Assembly: GCA_016928865.1 (NCBI GenBank)
Contig: JAFGJX010000015.1
Location: 1 to 32,130, forward strand
Direction: 5' to 3'
Source: Spirochaetota bacterium
Lineage (GTDB): Bacteria; Spirochaetota; UBA4802; UBA5550
Length of the DNA stretch: 32,130 bases
In this document: positions 23,170 to 31,431 of the stretch, piece by piece
Layout: each line of letters starts with the position of its first letter
How positions within the stretch are numbered: position 1 is the stretch's first letter
The notes under the pieces: model-generated
Told to the model about the DNA's origin: nothing
Database searches by the model: none
Seen by the model: only the letters and a program-made list of their open reading frames with translations
Made by a program: the position numbers and the translations under genes

Positions 23170-26100
23170 ATGGGCGGCCCCGATCTCCTCTCATTACTGA
23201 ACGAGCGCTCCCCGCTCCTGTTTGACGGCGCCATCGGTACCGAGATACAGAAGCTCACCCTCGCGGACGCCGAGTGGGGAGGCAGGACCGGATGCAACGA
23301 GGCGCTGAACCTCTCATCGCCGCACGTGATCAGGGAGATTCACCGCTCCTACCTTGAAGCAGGCGCGGACGTGATAGAGACAAATTCTTTCGGCGCCAGC
23401 GCTTTCGTGCTTGCGGAATACGGCCTTGGCGATGAGGCCAGGGAGGTGAGCGCCGCCGCGGCCCGGATCGCCCGCGAGGCCGTGTCGGAAGTGAAGGACC
23501 GCCGCTGCTTCGTGGCCGGGGCGCTCGGTCCGGGGACGAAGCTTCCCTCGCTCGGGCATGCGGGCTTCGATGACATCTACCGCGCATATCTTCCCGCAGC
23601 GTACGGCCTCCTTGACGGCGGCGTCGACCTCTTTCTGCTCGAGACCTGCCAGGACCCTCTCCAGATAAAGGCGTGCCTCTGCGCACTGCGCGATGCTCAG
23701 ACGGAGCGCGGCATACGCCTCCCCGTGGCGGTAAGCGTCACGGTCGAGACAACCGGCACGCTCCTCGTGGGCACCGAGCCTCAGGCAGTGGCGGCGATCC
23801 TTGCCGCACTGTCCGTCGATATTATCGGCATCAACTGCGCGACCGGGCCGCGGCAGATGGCGCTCCACGTGCGGGAGCTGTGCCGGAGCTTTCCCGGGCC
23901 GGTGCTCGTGATGCCCAATGCGGGACTGCCCGAGAACGTGAACGGCGCCCTTGTCTACACCCTGCCGCCCGACGAATTCGCCGCCGATCTCAGGGAATTC
24001 GTCGAAAAAGAGGGCGTCAATCTCGCCGGCGGCTGCTGCGGTACGGGCCCGGCCCACATCGCCGCCCTGAAGAAGGCCCTTGCCGGTGTCCGGCCCGCCG
24101 CCCGGAGCGTGACGCCGGTCCCGGGCGTGACAGGCCTCTACTCCTTCCAGGAGCTCCGCCAGGAGCCGCCACCATTCTTCGTGGGCGAGCGGGCGAACAC
24201 GAACGGAAGCAGGGAATTCCGGGAGCGTCTCCTGGCCGACGACTGGGACGGCATGGTCGAGGTGGGGAAGCGTCAGGTCGAGTCAGGCGCCCACGCGGTC
24301 GACCTTTCCGTGGCCTACGCGGGACGCGACGAGGTCTCGGACATGACGCGGCTGGTCCCGCAGTTCGCGCTCCGCGTTCCTCTGCCGCTCGTTATCGATT
24401 CCACCTCGCCCCGCGTTATCGAAGAGGCGCTAAAGCGCCACGGCGGCAGGGCAATCATCAATTCCGTAAACCTGGAAGACGGCGGCGGGCGGGCGCGGGA
24501 GATCTGCAACCTCGCGCGGCGGCACGGCGCAGCGGTGATCGCCCTGACCATCGATGAGGCGGGCATGGCGCAGACTGCGGAGAAAAAGCTCGCGGTGGCG
24601 CGCCGGCTCTACCAGCTCGCGGTCGATGAAGCCGGACTGCGGCCGCAAGACCTGATCTTCGACCCGCTCACCTTCACCCTGGGGAGCGGCGACGAGACCC
24701 TGAAAAACGCGGGAAAGGAGACCCTGGCGGCCATAGGGATCATCAAGAAGGAACTCCCCGGGGTGTTCACCCTGCTCGGCGTGTCCAACATATCCTTCGG
24801 CCTGTCCGCGCGCGCGCGTGTTGTGCTCAACTCGGTTTTTCTCCATCGTGCGGCGGCCGCCGGCCTTGACCTCGCGATCGTGAACGTCTCCCAGATCGTT
24901 CCGGTTGCCAGGATCGACGAAATCGACGTGAGGATGGCAAACGACCTGATAGACAACACGGGCGCGGGGAACCCCCTGCTCGATCTGATAACGCATTTTA
25001 GCGGCCAGAGCGGCGGCGTGCCCGAAGGGACCGCCGAAGCCAGGTCCCTTCCGCCTGAAGAGCTGCTGCGCAGGCGGGTTATTGACAGCTCCCGCACAGG
25101 CCTTGAAGAGCTGCTTGAAGAGCTGAGAAAGACAACGGCCCCGGCAGACATTATCAACACAATACTTGTCCCTGCCATGAAGCGGGTGGGCGAGCTCTTC
25201 GGAAGCGGCGCCATGCAGCTCCCCTTTGTGCTCCAGTCGGCCGAGGTGATGAAGAGATCGGTGGACCTGCTTGCCCCATACATGGAGAAGGTGGCTACTG
25301 CCGAACGTAAAAGTATTGTCCTTGCGACCGTGAAGGGCGACGTGCACGATATCGGTAAAAACCTGGTGGACATCATCCTTACAAACAACGGGTTCCGGGT
25401 CCACAATCTCGGCATACGCGCGGACATCGAGTCGATCATAGCGGCGGCGCGCGACCACGGGGCAGACGCCATCGGCATGAGCGGCCTCCTGGTCAAGTCG
25501 ACCCAGGTTATGAAGGAAAACATCGAGTTCATGAAGGCCGAGGGTCTTGACATCCCGGTGCTCCTGGGCGGCGCGGCGCTGACGCGCGGTTTTGTGCTGG
25601 AATCGTGCGCGCCCCTCCTCGATTCGCCGGTCATCTACTGCGAGGACGCGTTCAGGGGCCTCCAGGCCATGAATTTATTGAAAGAGGGAAAGCTCGCCGA
25701 ATACGCTGAAGCCGAGCGCGTGCGGTACTCCTCCCGGAAGCAGCGTATTCCGTCCGTAACGCAGGATCGCGCGGACGCACCCCGGCCAGCGCCATCCATC
25801 CCGGCCCCGCCCTTTTTCGGAAGCCGCGTGCTCGGATCAATTGCGCCGGAATCGCTCTTTCCCCTTCTTGATGAAACCGTTCTCTTCAAGGCGCGGTGGG
25901 GCTTCCGCCGCGGCGCGCTGCCAGCCGGCGAGTTTGACGCGCTCATCACGCGCGAGGCAAAGCCCGCGCTCACCCGCATGAAGGAGCGGCTGCTGTCCGA
26001 CCGCGTGCTCGCGCCGCAGGCGGTGTACGGGTATTGGCCCTGCGCTGCTGACGGCGACGGACTGATCATCTATGACCCCGATGACCCGTCACGTCAGGCG

Positions 26101-26547
26101 GCGCGCTTCCATTTTCCCCGCCAGAGCAGGGAGCCGGGCAGATCGATCGCCGACTATTTTCTCGCCGCCGGCGGCGCGCCTGACGTGATCGCGCTCCAGG
26201 CGGTCACGATCGGTCCCGGCCTTGACGCGCTGGTACACGGCCTGTACGACATGGGCGACTACCGGGACTACCTCTTCTACCACGGCTTCGGCGTGGAGCT
26301 TGCGGAGGCACTTGCCGTCTGGATGAACGGCATGATCAGGAAAGAGCTGGGTATCGCGCAGGGCGGTCTGCGATACTCCTTCGGGTACCCGCCCTGCCCG
26401 CACATGGAGGACAACAGGACGCTCCTGAACCTGCTCGGCGCTGGCCGTATCGGCATCGAGACAGTTGAAAGCGGCGGCATGGCGCCGGAGCAATCGACGA
26501 GCGCCTTTTTCGTGCACCATCCGCAGGCGCGGTATTTTGCCGTGTAG
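23170..26547 (+). CDS. metH: Cobalamin-dependent methionine synthase
   Basis: The product has 1125 residues with the full MetH modular order. The homocysteine domain (1-310) has zinc ligands Cys223 and Cys289-Cys290. The pterin-binding domain (about 330-600) has GERANTNGS at 339-347 and DPLTFTLGSG. The B12 cap and Rossmann domain (about 630-830) has GDVHDIGKN at 723-731, with His726 as lower cobalt ligand. A C-terminal SAM-binding reactivation domain has RYSFGYPPCPH and ends MAPEQSTSAFFVHHPQARYF. It methylates homocysteine with 5-methyl-THF via methylcobalamin. It is about 100 residues shorter than the E. coli enzyme but lacks no domain. A Pro-rich linker lies at about 870-890. GGAGG at the end of the upstream gene serves as ribosome binding site. 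Confidence 0.96.
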   Translation: MGGPDLLSLLNERSPLLFDGAIGTEIQKLTLADAEWGGRTGCNEALNLSSPHVIREIHRSYLEAGADVIETNSFGASAFVLAEYGLGDEAREVSAAAARIAREAVSEVKDRRCFVAGALGPGTKLPSLGHAGFDDIYRAYLPAAYGLLDGGVDLFLLETCQDPLQIKACLCALRDAQTERGIRLPVAVSVTVETTGTLLVGTEPQAVAAILAALSVDIIGINCATGPRQMALHVRELCRSFPGPVLVMPNAGLPENVNGALVYTLPPDEFAADLREFVEKEGVNLAGGCCGTGPAHIAALKKALAGVRPAARSVTPVPGVTGLYSFQELRQEPPPFFVGERANTNGSREFRERLLADDWDGMVEVGKRQVESGAHAVDLSVAYAGRDEVSDMTRLVPQFALRVPLPLVIDSTSPRVIEEALKRHGGRAIINSVNLEDGGGRAREICNLARRHGAAVIALTIDEAGMAQTAEKKLAVARRLYQLAVDEAGLRPQDLIFDPLTFTLGSGDETLKNAGKETLAAIGIIKKELPGVFTLLGVSNISFGLSARARVVLNSVFLHRAAAAGLDLAIVNVSQIVPVARIDEIDVRMANDLIDNTGAGNPLLDLITHFSGQSGGVPEGTAEARSLPPEELLRRRVIDSSRTGLEELLEELRKTTAPADIINTILVPAMKRVGELFGSGAMQLPFVLQSAEVMKRSVDLLAPYMEKVATAERKSIVLATVKGDVHDIGKNLVDIILTNNGFRVHNLGIRADIESIIAAARDHGADAIGMSGLLVKSTQVMKENIEFMKAEGLDIPVLLGGAALTRGFVLESCAPLLDSPVIYCEDAFRGLQAMNLLKEGKLAEYAEAERVRYSSRKQRIPSVTQDRADAPRPAPSIPAPPFFGSRVLGSIAPESLFPLLDETVLFKARWGFRRGALPAGEFDALITREAKPALTRMKERLLSDRVLAPQAVYGYWPCAADGDGLIIYDPDDPSRQAARFHFPRQSREPGRSIADYFLAAGGAPDVIALQAVTIGPGLDALVHGLYDMGDYRDYLFYHGFGVELAEALAVWMNGMIRKELGIAQGGLRYSFGYPPCPHMEDNRTLLNLLGAGRIGIETVESGGMAPEQSTSAFFVHHPQARYFAV

Positions 26548-26987
26548 GGACGCCCCGCCCCCTGTCAGCAGAATCGCCCATCGACTTCCGAATGGAGCGT
26601 ATGATTAAATTCCCCCCGGCCCCCGTTGGGGGCGCGGAGAAAATACTTTTACTTATTCGATGTTCCCGCTCGTTTCCCCTGCTTGTACCTGCGGACGAGC
26701 GACATCGCGCCGCCTTACCGGCCCGGGATGGATAGTACGAGGAGAAGAGGGCTTCTCGCCCTCTTCTCCTCGCGCTCCTCATCACCCGCGGTCGCTCATA
26801 GCCGCGACGGGCTAATGCTTTTTTCGGTATTTTAATTCCAGTATAGCGTGCATTTCGAATACGGTTATTGATTAAACGTTTGCCAAGAATGATATAATGG
26901 ACTACAGGCTTTCGCTCCGGAAGGCCCCTCCTGGGCCATCCTCGCATCGCCAGGCCTCCTGTCCGGCGATTTATCAATAATTCCATA
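26548..26987. other. Gene-free region with strong stem-loops
   Basis: No convincing gene occurs in these 440 bases. They contain a GC stem, GCCCCC and GGGGGC (26619-26624 and 26628-26633), and the long perfect hairpin at 26738-26772 listed separately. The sequence then becomes AT-rich towards the broken transposase. Reading frames on both strands are arginine-rich and lack family motifs, so I treat them as noise. Confidence 0.5.
26738..26772. repeat. Perfect 15-bp stem-loop
   Basis: The left arm CGAGGAGAAGAGGGC (26738-26752) and right arm GCCCTCTTCTCCTCG (26758-26772) pair without mismatch around TTCTC. There is no T-run on either side, so it is not an ordinary terminator. It could be a mobile-element end, a REP-type unit or a small structured RNA. 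Confidence 0.75.
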
Positions 26988-27714
26988 ATGTTTCTGGCAA
27001 GTGGACATAACAGAATTGAACACTTCACCTTCACTCTTCCGGGGCCGGTGGTCCGGGCGCTCTTCGAGAAACGCTTCCCGTGCGAGGACCTGATCACGGC
27101 TTCTGAATTATCGCAGAATACGCTTTTCATGGATGAATGCCGCAATTCGGCTATTCAGAAAAAACGGCATAGTATCCGAAGAAGAGGTTCGTATAATCCG
27201 CGATAAATATAAAAACGGCTTTCATGTACATCTACAGCCCATTATCGGCACAAATAACGAAGTATTATTCCGCACCGCCGAGTATCTCGCGGCCGGATAC
27301 TTCCACAACAGCATGATTACTGGAATAGATCATGTGAAAAAGAAAATAACATTCAGATATAAGAGCTGGGTTGACCGTAACACGAAAGAAAAGACCTACT
27401 CTGAAATGACCCTGGACGTTTATGATTTCATGGCCAGAATGCTCTTTTATCTTCCTGATAAGCACCGTAAAGCGATACGATACTATGGTATATACGCGCA
27501 TGGAATAAAGAACAAGCTGGACCAGATAACGCGAAAGACCTGGGCGCACGCCATAAAGCATTCTTTCGACACAAATCCTGAAATTTGCCCCGACTGCGGC
27601 GCACACATGATTGAATCCGTTGTCTTTGCCTACTTTGCCGACCGCGAATGGCGAAAATTGTGGAAGACCCACCTGCTCCATGCCGGATATTTCAGAATGA
27701 AGAAGGGGCCGTAA
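26988..27714 (+). pseudogene. IS91-like (Y2) transposase remnant, internally deleted
   Basis: Frame 27133-27714 encodes 193 residues matching the C-terminal half of IS91-family transposases. It reads FRKNGIVSEEEV then GFHVHLQPIIG, followed by ITFRYKSWVDRNTKEKTYSEMTLDVYDFMARMLFYLPDKHRKAIRYYGIYAHG. It ends with a CPDCGAHM Cys pair. Frame 26988-27206, in another phase, carries HFTFTLPGPVVRALFEKRF, the segment found after the N-terminal zinc finger. The whole HUH/Tyr catalytic core between these pieces is absent and the phase is shifted, so the gene is dead. The zinc finger start also seems lost. Family assignment is from motif memory. The intact C-terminal frame suggests recent decay. Confidence 0.6.
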
Positions 27715-27840
27715 TGCTCGATTTCACTCAAAATCCATGAAATTCTCTTGCAATAATACTAACCGCTGTTTAAATAATCTTCGGATAGGCATTCATTTCG
27801 ACTTTCCATAAATTTTTCTCAATTTACACGGCGCGCGCGA

Positions 27841-27863
27841 TCCTTCGACTGGCTCAGGACAAG
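27841..27863. repeat. REP-like CCTTCGAC...CTCAGGA motif
   Basis: TCCTTCGACTGGCTCAGGAC matches a short imperfect palindrome that recurs in intergenic DNA of many bacterial genomes. I found only this copy in the window. It directly abuts the interspersed repeat at 27864. Confidence 0.45.
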
Positions 27864-27945
27864 AATTTTAAGCCTCTGCCCAGCGGTTTTTCTGCTGGAG
27901 GGGATATAATTTGAGAGGGAGCAAGTGCCGATAAAACGCATTGTG
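27864..27945 (+). repeat. Interspersed repeat, copy A
   Basis: The 82 bases start AATTTTAAGCCTCTG and end CATTGTG. They align with 31739-31824 at roughly three-quarters identity. The hairpin CCAGC...GCTGG around GGTTTTTCT is intact here. The repeat ends 44 bases before a broken antiporter gene. Confidence 0.75.
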
Positions 27946-27973
27946 TCACCTGGGGCGGCACCTGTGAGGGAGC

Positions 27974-27989
27974 AAAATCCTATAGAGTA
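27974..27989 (+). repeat. 16-bp direct repeat, left copy
   Basis: AAAATCCTATAGAGTA is identical to 28358-28373. It flanks the antiporter fragment on its left, and its reading frame (KSYRV) is the same as in the right copy. Confidence 0.85.
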
Positions 27990-28448
27990 TTTCTCGGTTT
28001 TCTTTTATCCATCGTGATCGGCGTAGCGCTGGGGGCTGCCTGCGGCATAGCGGTAAAAATGCTTCTGATCAAAACAAGACTCATCCCGGTTTCCGGCAGG
28101 AGCATTTTTACCCTCGGGATGCTTTTTTTCGTGTTCTTTGTTTCCGAGCTCCTTGCTTCGGAATCGGGTTTGATGGCGGTAGCGGTTTTCGGTCTGGCGC
28201 TGAGCACCATTGATTACAGGGACAAGGAAAAACTCCTTTCCTTCAAGGAACAGATATCAAAAATCGTTATCTCACTGCTCTTCATCCTGCTGTCGGCCCA
28301 TTTCAACATAACATTGTTAGCCGAGCAAGTGCTGCCGGGCCTGGCGGTCGTCGGCATAAAATCCTATAGAGTAAATTTTAACCTGAAACATCTTCCACGA
28401 GAAAAAACCCGGTGCCCTGAAGCCCCTTGTCCGCTCCCGACCCCTTGA
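27990..28448 (+). pseudogene. Na+/H+ antiporter (CPA1/NhaP type) internal fragment
   Basis: The open frame covers FLGFLLSIVIGVALGAACGIAVKMLLIK, then SIFTLGMLFFVFFVSELLASESGLMAVAVFGLALS, then FKEQISKIVISLLFILLSAHFNITLL. This order of membrane helices is the middle of cation/proton antiporters (SGLxAVxxxGLxLS and SLLFILLGAxL in intact relatives). Both the N-terminal third and the C-terminal part are missing, and the last homologous residues are LPGLAVVG at about 28355. The frame then runs through the second KSYRV repeat into unrelated sequence, to a stop at 28446-28448. It stays open upstream to 27915. It cannot make a working antiporter. A GTG at 28014 is the only start candidate and lacks a strong ribosome binding site. 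Confidence 0.6.
28358..28373 (+). repeat. 16-bp direct repeat, right copy
   Basis: Identical to 27974-27989, exactly 384 bases (128 codons) apart. The following AAATTTTAA resembles the start of the interspersed repeat. Confidence 0.85.
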
Positions 28449-28744
28449 TCGATTTTTCGCCATTTCAGGACTGACCTTGAAGAGCAGGTCCCTGTACGGT
28501 GCTATTGGTTGAAATTTCCTTCATGATATTATCCTTTTGATACAAGTTGTTTGGGACAACAGACAATAGTTATCACATTTTCCGGATGAAGCCGTTCGTT
28601 ATTATAAAACCGAATTAAAAAAGTCATGCCGATGTAAAAAATTAAGGAGAGAGGACTGATTTCCGGCCCGGAGACTGCATGAAACCGGGATGCGGATCCA
28701 CGGGCATAAACGGAATATTGATGGTCCATAACCGGGCAGGCGGT

Positions 28745-28769
28745 TGCTGAATATTATTCAGCAGTTTTT
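28745..28769 (+). terminator. Terminator-like hairpin 1
   Basis: TGCTGAAT (28745-28752) and ATTCAGCA (28756-28763) form a perfect 8-bp stem with loop ATT, followed by GTTTTT. No intact gene precedes it on the plus strand. Confidence 0.5.
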
Positions 28770-28797
28770 CCGGATGTAATTCACAAGGTGGTCGTTC

Positions 28798-28825
28798 TCC
28801 AGAATCATATTCTGGAAAGATTTTT
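28798..28825 (+). terminator. Terminator-like hairpin 2
   Basis: TCCAGAAT (28798-28805) and ATTCTGGA (28809-28816) form an 8-bp stem with loop CAT, followed by AAGATTTTT. It has the same geometry as the hairpin 34 bases upstream. Confidence 0.4.
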
Positions 28826-28981
28826 CAGCAAAATATGTTATTATTAACTATTAATTGTTCTAATTGCTGCCAAATACTTCATAATTATTACTATATACCC
28901 CCTCCCCTTCGATTGTGGGGCACATATCGCTGATTATTTGGTTTTGCAGCATATCAATTATTCATACCGAGGTTTAGCGCC

Positions 28982-30322
28982 ATGAAACAGATTCTCTTTA
29001 TCAATCCGACTATAAACAATACCGTATTCGGGAAAATGAAGATGCTGGCCCTGCCGCCGATGGGACTCGGCGTTCTCGCGAGCAGGACGCCCGAGCATTA
29101 TAAGGTCAGCATTATTGATGAAAACCTCGAGGCCGTTGACTTCAATACGCCGGCCGACCTTGTGGCGGTAACCGCAACGACCGGACAGGCGCCACGGGCG
29201 TATCAGATCATCCAGGAATTTATAAAGAGGGGGGTTCCCACCATCATGGGCGGAATACACGCTTCGGTTATGACCGAAGAGGCGGTCAGATTCGCGGACT
29301 CGGTCGCGGTGGGAGAGGCGGATGAATTATGGCCGGTTATAGTAAAGGATTTTGAAGAAGGAAAAATGAAGAAGATCTACCGAGCCGAGGCCTTTCCCTC
29401 GTTGGAGAAAATCCCTAAAATAAACAGAAAGCTTTTTTCGAAGAAATACATGATCCATTCAGTGCAGACTTCGCGCGGGTGCCCCTGCAACTGCAGTTTC
29501 TGCTCCGTTACGAGGTTTAATGGCGCGCGCTACCGCTTCCGCTCGATACCCGATGTTATTGAGGAGATTGAAGAGATTGAAGACCGGCGTTTCTTCATCG
29601 CGGATGACAGCATCGTCGGCCTCGGCCCCGAGGGTATCGACCACGCCAAGCGGCTGTTCAAAAGCCTGAAAGGCCTTGGAAAATCATGGGGGTCGCAGGT
29701 ATGCATAACCATCGCCGAGCATGATGATTTATTGAAGGCGGCCGCCGAGGCCGGGGCGAACACCTTTTATATCGGGTTTGAATCGATCGAGGCCGAATCA
29801 CTCAAATCCGTAAACAAGAACGTGAACCTGCGTCCCATGATAAAGAATTATAAAAACACGATCAGGAAATTTCATGATCACGGAATCGGCGTGATCGGCG
29901 GATTCATCCTTGGTACGGACGGCGATACGAAGGAGATTTTCGATAAGACGATCGAGTTTATCCATGAGACCGGAATAGACGGCAGCCAGTTTACCATAAT
30001 GACGCCTTTCCCGGGTACCCGTCTCTACAGCCAGGTTGAAAAGGAAGGCCGTCTGCTGTTTACCAACTACCCGGAAGACTGGGTGAAGTACAACGCCTAT
30101 GAAGCGGTAATACAGCCGCGCAACATGACGATCGACGAGCTGGTGGCGGGGTGGCGGAATGTGTACAGCGAGACATCGTCGCCGGTGCGGTCACTGAGGC
30201 GGAGCCTGAAAACCCTCATGAACACGGGGAGCGTGGTCAATGCATCGATCAATCTCTTCTGGAACTACTATAACTACAAGGCCGTTCGGGACTCGGGGAT
30301 GAACATCGACGCGCCGCTTTAA
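28982..30322 (+). CDS. B12-binding-domain radical SAM protein
   Basis: The product has 446 residues. The N-terminal 1-140 is a cobalamin-binding-type Rossmann domain, with LPPMGLGVLASRTP at 24-37 and MGGIHAS at 89-95. The DxHxxG cobalt-ligand motif is not seen. The radical SAM core has the cluster motif Cys167-x3-Cys171-x2-Cys174 (RGCPCNCSFC). It continues with YIGFESIEAESLKSVNK and the strand GGFILGTDGDTKE. The C-terminal MTPFPGTRLYSQVEKEGRL and the following region resemble DUF4070, shared with hopanoid methylase HpnP and related enzymes. Such proteins methylate or rearrange unactivated carbons in lipids or secondary metabolites. The substrate is unknown. GAGG lies 9 bases before ATG. It is monocistronic and convergent with the AraC gene. 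Confidence 0.9.
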   Translation: MKQILFINPTINNTVFGKMKMLALPPMGLGVLASRTPEHYKVSIIDENLEAVDFNTPADLVAVTATTGQAPRAYQIIQEFIKRGVPTIMGGIHASVMTEEAVRFADSVAVGEADELWPVIVKDFEEGKMKKIYRAEAFPSLEKIPKINRKLFSKKYMIHSVQTSRGCPCNCSFCSVTRFNGARYRFRSIPDVIEEIEEIEDRRFFIADDSIVGLGPEGIDHAKRLFKSLKGLGKSWGSQVCITIAEHDDLLKAAAEAGANTFYIGFESIEAESLKSVNKNVNLRPMIKNYKNTIRKFHDHGIGVIGGFILGTDGDTKEIFDKTIEFIHETGIDGSQFTIMTPFPGTRLYSQVEKEGRLLFTNYPEDWVKYNAYEAVIQPRNMTIDELVAGWRNVYSETSSPVRSLRRSLKTLMNTGSVVNASINLFWNYYNYKAVRDSGMNIDAPL

Positions 30323-30342
30323 AAAGGCGGCCGGCGCCCGCA

Positions 30343-31431
30343 TCAAAGCAGCTCCTGCTCGTGTTTACGGCGATATTCAGCGGGCGTAATGCCGGTCATT
30401 TTTTTAAATGTCGAATGAAATGCGGAGTATGAGTTAAACCCGACGGCGAAAGTGATGGAGATGATCTGTCTCCGGGGTTGTTCCAGCAGCATCTTCTTCG
30501 CTTCATCGATGCGGTAACCGTTGACGAAATTGTTGAAATTTTTTTCATGGTATGTGTTCAGGAACTGGGAAAGCTGGTTTTTCGTCAGCTCGAGCGCTTC
30601 GCTGAGGCGTCCCAGAGACAGGTCCTCATCACAGAACAGCTTCTCCTCCTCCATGATAATTTTCAACTGTCTGTTAATGCTCTTCTGGTTTATATTGCCG
30701 AGGTATGATTTTGCGTATTTCTTTGTTTTCGGCGGTATCGACCCGAACTGCATCAAATAGGGATACCTTGAGGAGATCAGATAAAAGCTTATTATTATAA
30801 GGCTGATAATGACATTGTCAAGCATGAGGAGCTTCTCTGAAAGCGTTACCGACCCGGCGATGCCGACAACACCGAGGAAAAGCCATATGATGAGCAGGGT
30901 GATCAGCAATATCAGCGGCTGGTACGCCATGTTCTCGCTGGGCTTGCGGAACCATATCTGCCAGATCGAGAGCGAAATGTAAAAAATCGGCAGCACGATC
31001 GCCGCAGCGGCTGAAATGAGTATCTGGATAAATTTGACGTCTTCTTGCAGAAGAAGCATGTTCACCATCTCTCTCTTTGTGTCGTCCGAAGCGAAGGCGA
31101 AAGGTATGATGATGATTACCACAACCATGAGGGGAATAAAATTAACGATATCATAATAATAAAATTTCTGCTTGTTCTTGATAAAGCTCAGGACATACAG
31201 GTAGAGCAGCGGGCCCATGCTGATTTCGATCGGGATGAGAAGCAGGAAGTAATCGGGATATGATAAAATAAGCTTCGTGTGAAGCAGGTAAATGAACAGC
31301 GTTAAATAGCCGAGCTCGGCGATAAAGATGGCCAGGACGACATTCCTGAAGCGCCATGGCCGCAGGAGCAGCCCGATGGCCATTAAAAAGCTCAGGAATA
31401 TGGTCGGATACGTGATGTATGATATATCCAT
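30343..31431 (-). CDS. AraC-family regulator with N-terminal membrane sensor domain
   Basis: The product has 362 residues. The first 225 contain seven or so hydrophobic helices (about 8-24, 30-50, 60-82, 97-114, 134-155, 171-193 and 206-221), forming an integral-membrane sensor. The C-terminal 255-362 is an AraC/XylS double helix-turn-helix, with LSLGRLSEALELTKNQLSQFLN (first HTH) and ISITFAVGFNSYSAFHSTFKKMTGITPAEYRRKH (second HTH plus signature). It should bind DNA while tethered to the inner membrane and respond to a membrane or periplasmic signal. The ribosome binding site is weak. Only 20 bases separate its stop from that of the radical SAM gene. Targets are unknown. This architecture is common in spirochaetes and Bacteroidetes. 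Confidence 0.9.
   Translation of the reverse strand: MDISYITYPTIFLSFLMAIGLLLRPWRFRNVVLAIFIAELGYLTLFIYLLHTKLILSYPDYFLLLIPIEISMGPLLYLYVLSFIKNKQKFYYYDIVNFIPLMVVVIIIIPFAFASDDTKREMVNMLLLQEDVKFIQILISAAAAIVLPIFYISLSIWQIWFRKPSENMAYQPLILLITLLIIWLFLGVVGIAGSVTLSEKLLMLDNVIISLIIISFYLISSRYPYLMQFGSIPPKTKKYAKSYLGNINQKSINRQLKIIMEEEKLFCDEDLSLGRLSEALELTKNQLSQFLNTYHEKNFNNFVNGYRIDEAKKMLLEQPRRQIISITFAVGFNSYSAFHSTFKKMTGITPAEYRRKHEQELL

Larger units (their letters stand above)
28449..28981. other. AT-rich gene-free stretch with decayed element scraps
   Basis: No intact gene is seen in 533 bases. On the minus strand at about 28590-28640 a short frame reads LIRFYNNERLHPENV. This resembles the C-terminal YNNERxH motif of IS3-type integrase-fold transposases. 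A 19-codon minus-strand frame starting at 28524 has a good ribosome binding site (AAGGAT) but no homology. Two tandem hairpins follow at 28745 and 28798, then an AT-rich leader of the radical SAM gene. Confidence 0.4.

Noticed and set aside
24430..25634. Two long minus-strand frames opposite MetH
   Set aside because: Their composition is that of antisense shadows of the MetH pterin and B12 domains, which are unmistakable on the plus strand.
26336..27145. 269-codon minus-strand frame across the end of MetH and the gene-free region
   Set aside because: The product is Arg/Gly/Ser-rich, overlaps the MetH coding end and passes through the 15-bp hairpin. No motif was found.
27942..27975. VTWGGTCEGA read as the antiporter WGGLRG signature
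   Set aside because: In CPA1 antiporters that motif lies well after the segment found downstream, so the order is wrong. It lies between the repeat and the 16-mer and is probably coincidence.
27915..27975. Two copies of GAGGGAGCAA 51 bases apart as a separate repeat family
   Set aside because: A 10-mer pair inside already repetitive DNA is too weak to call on its own.
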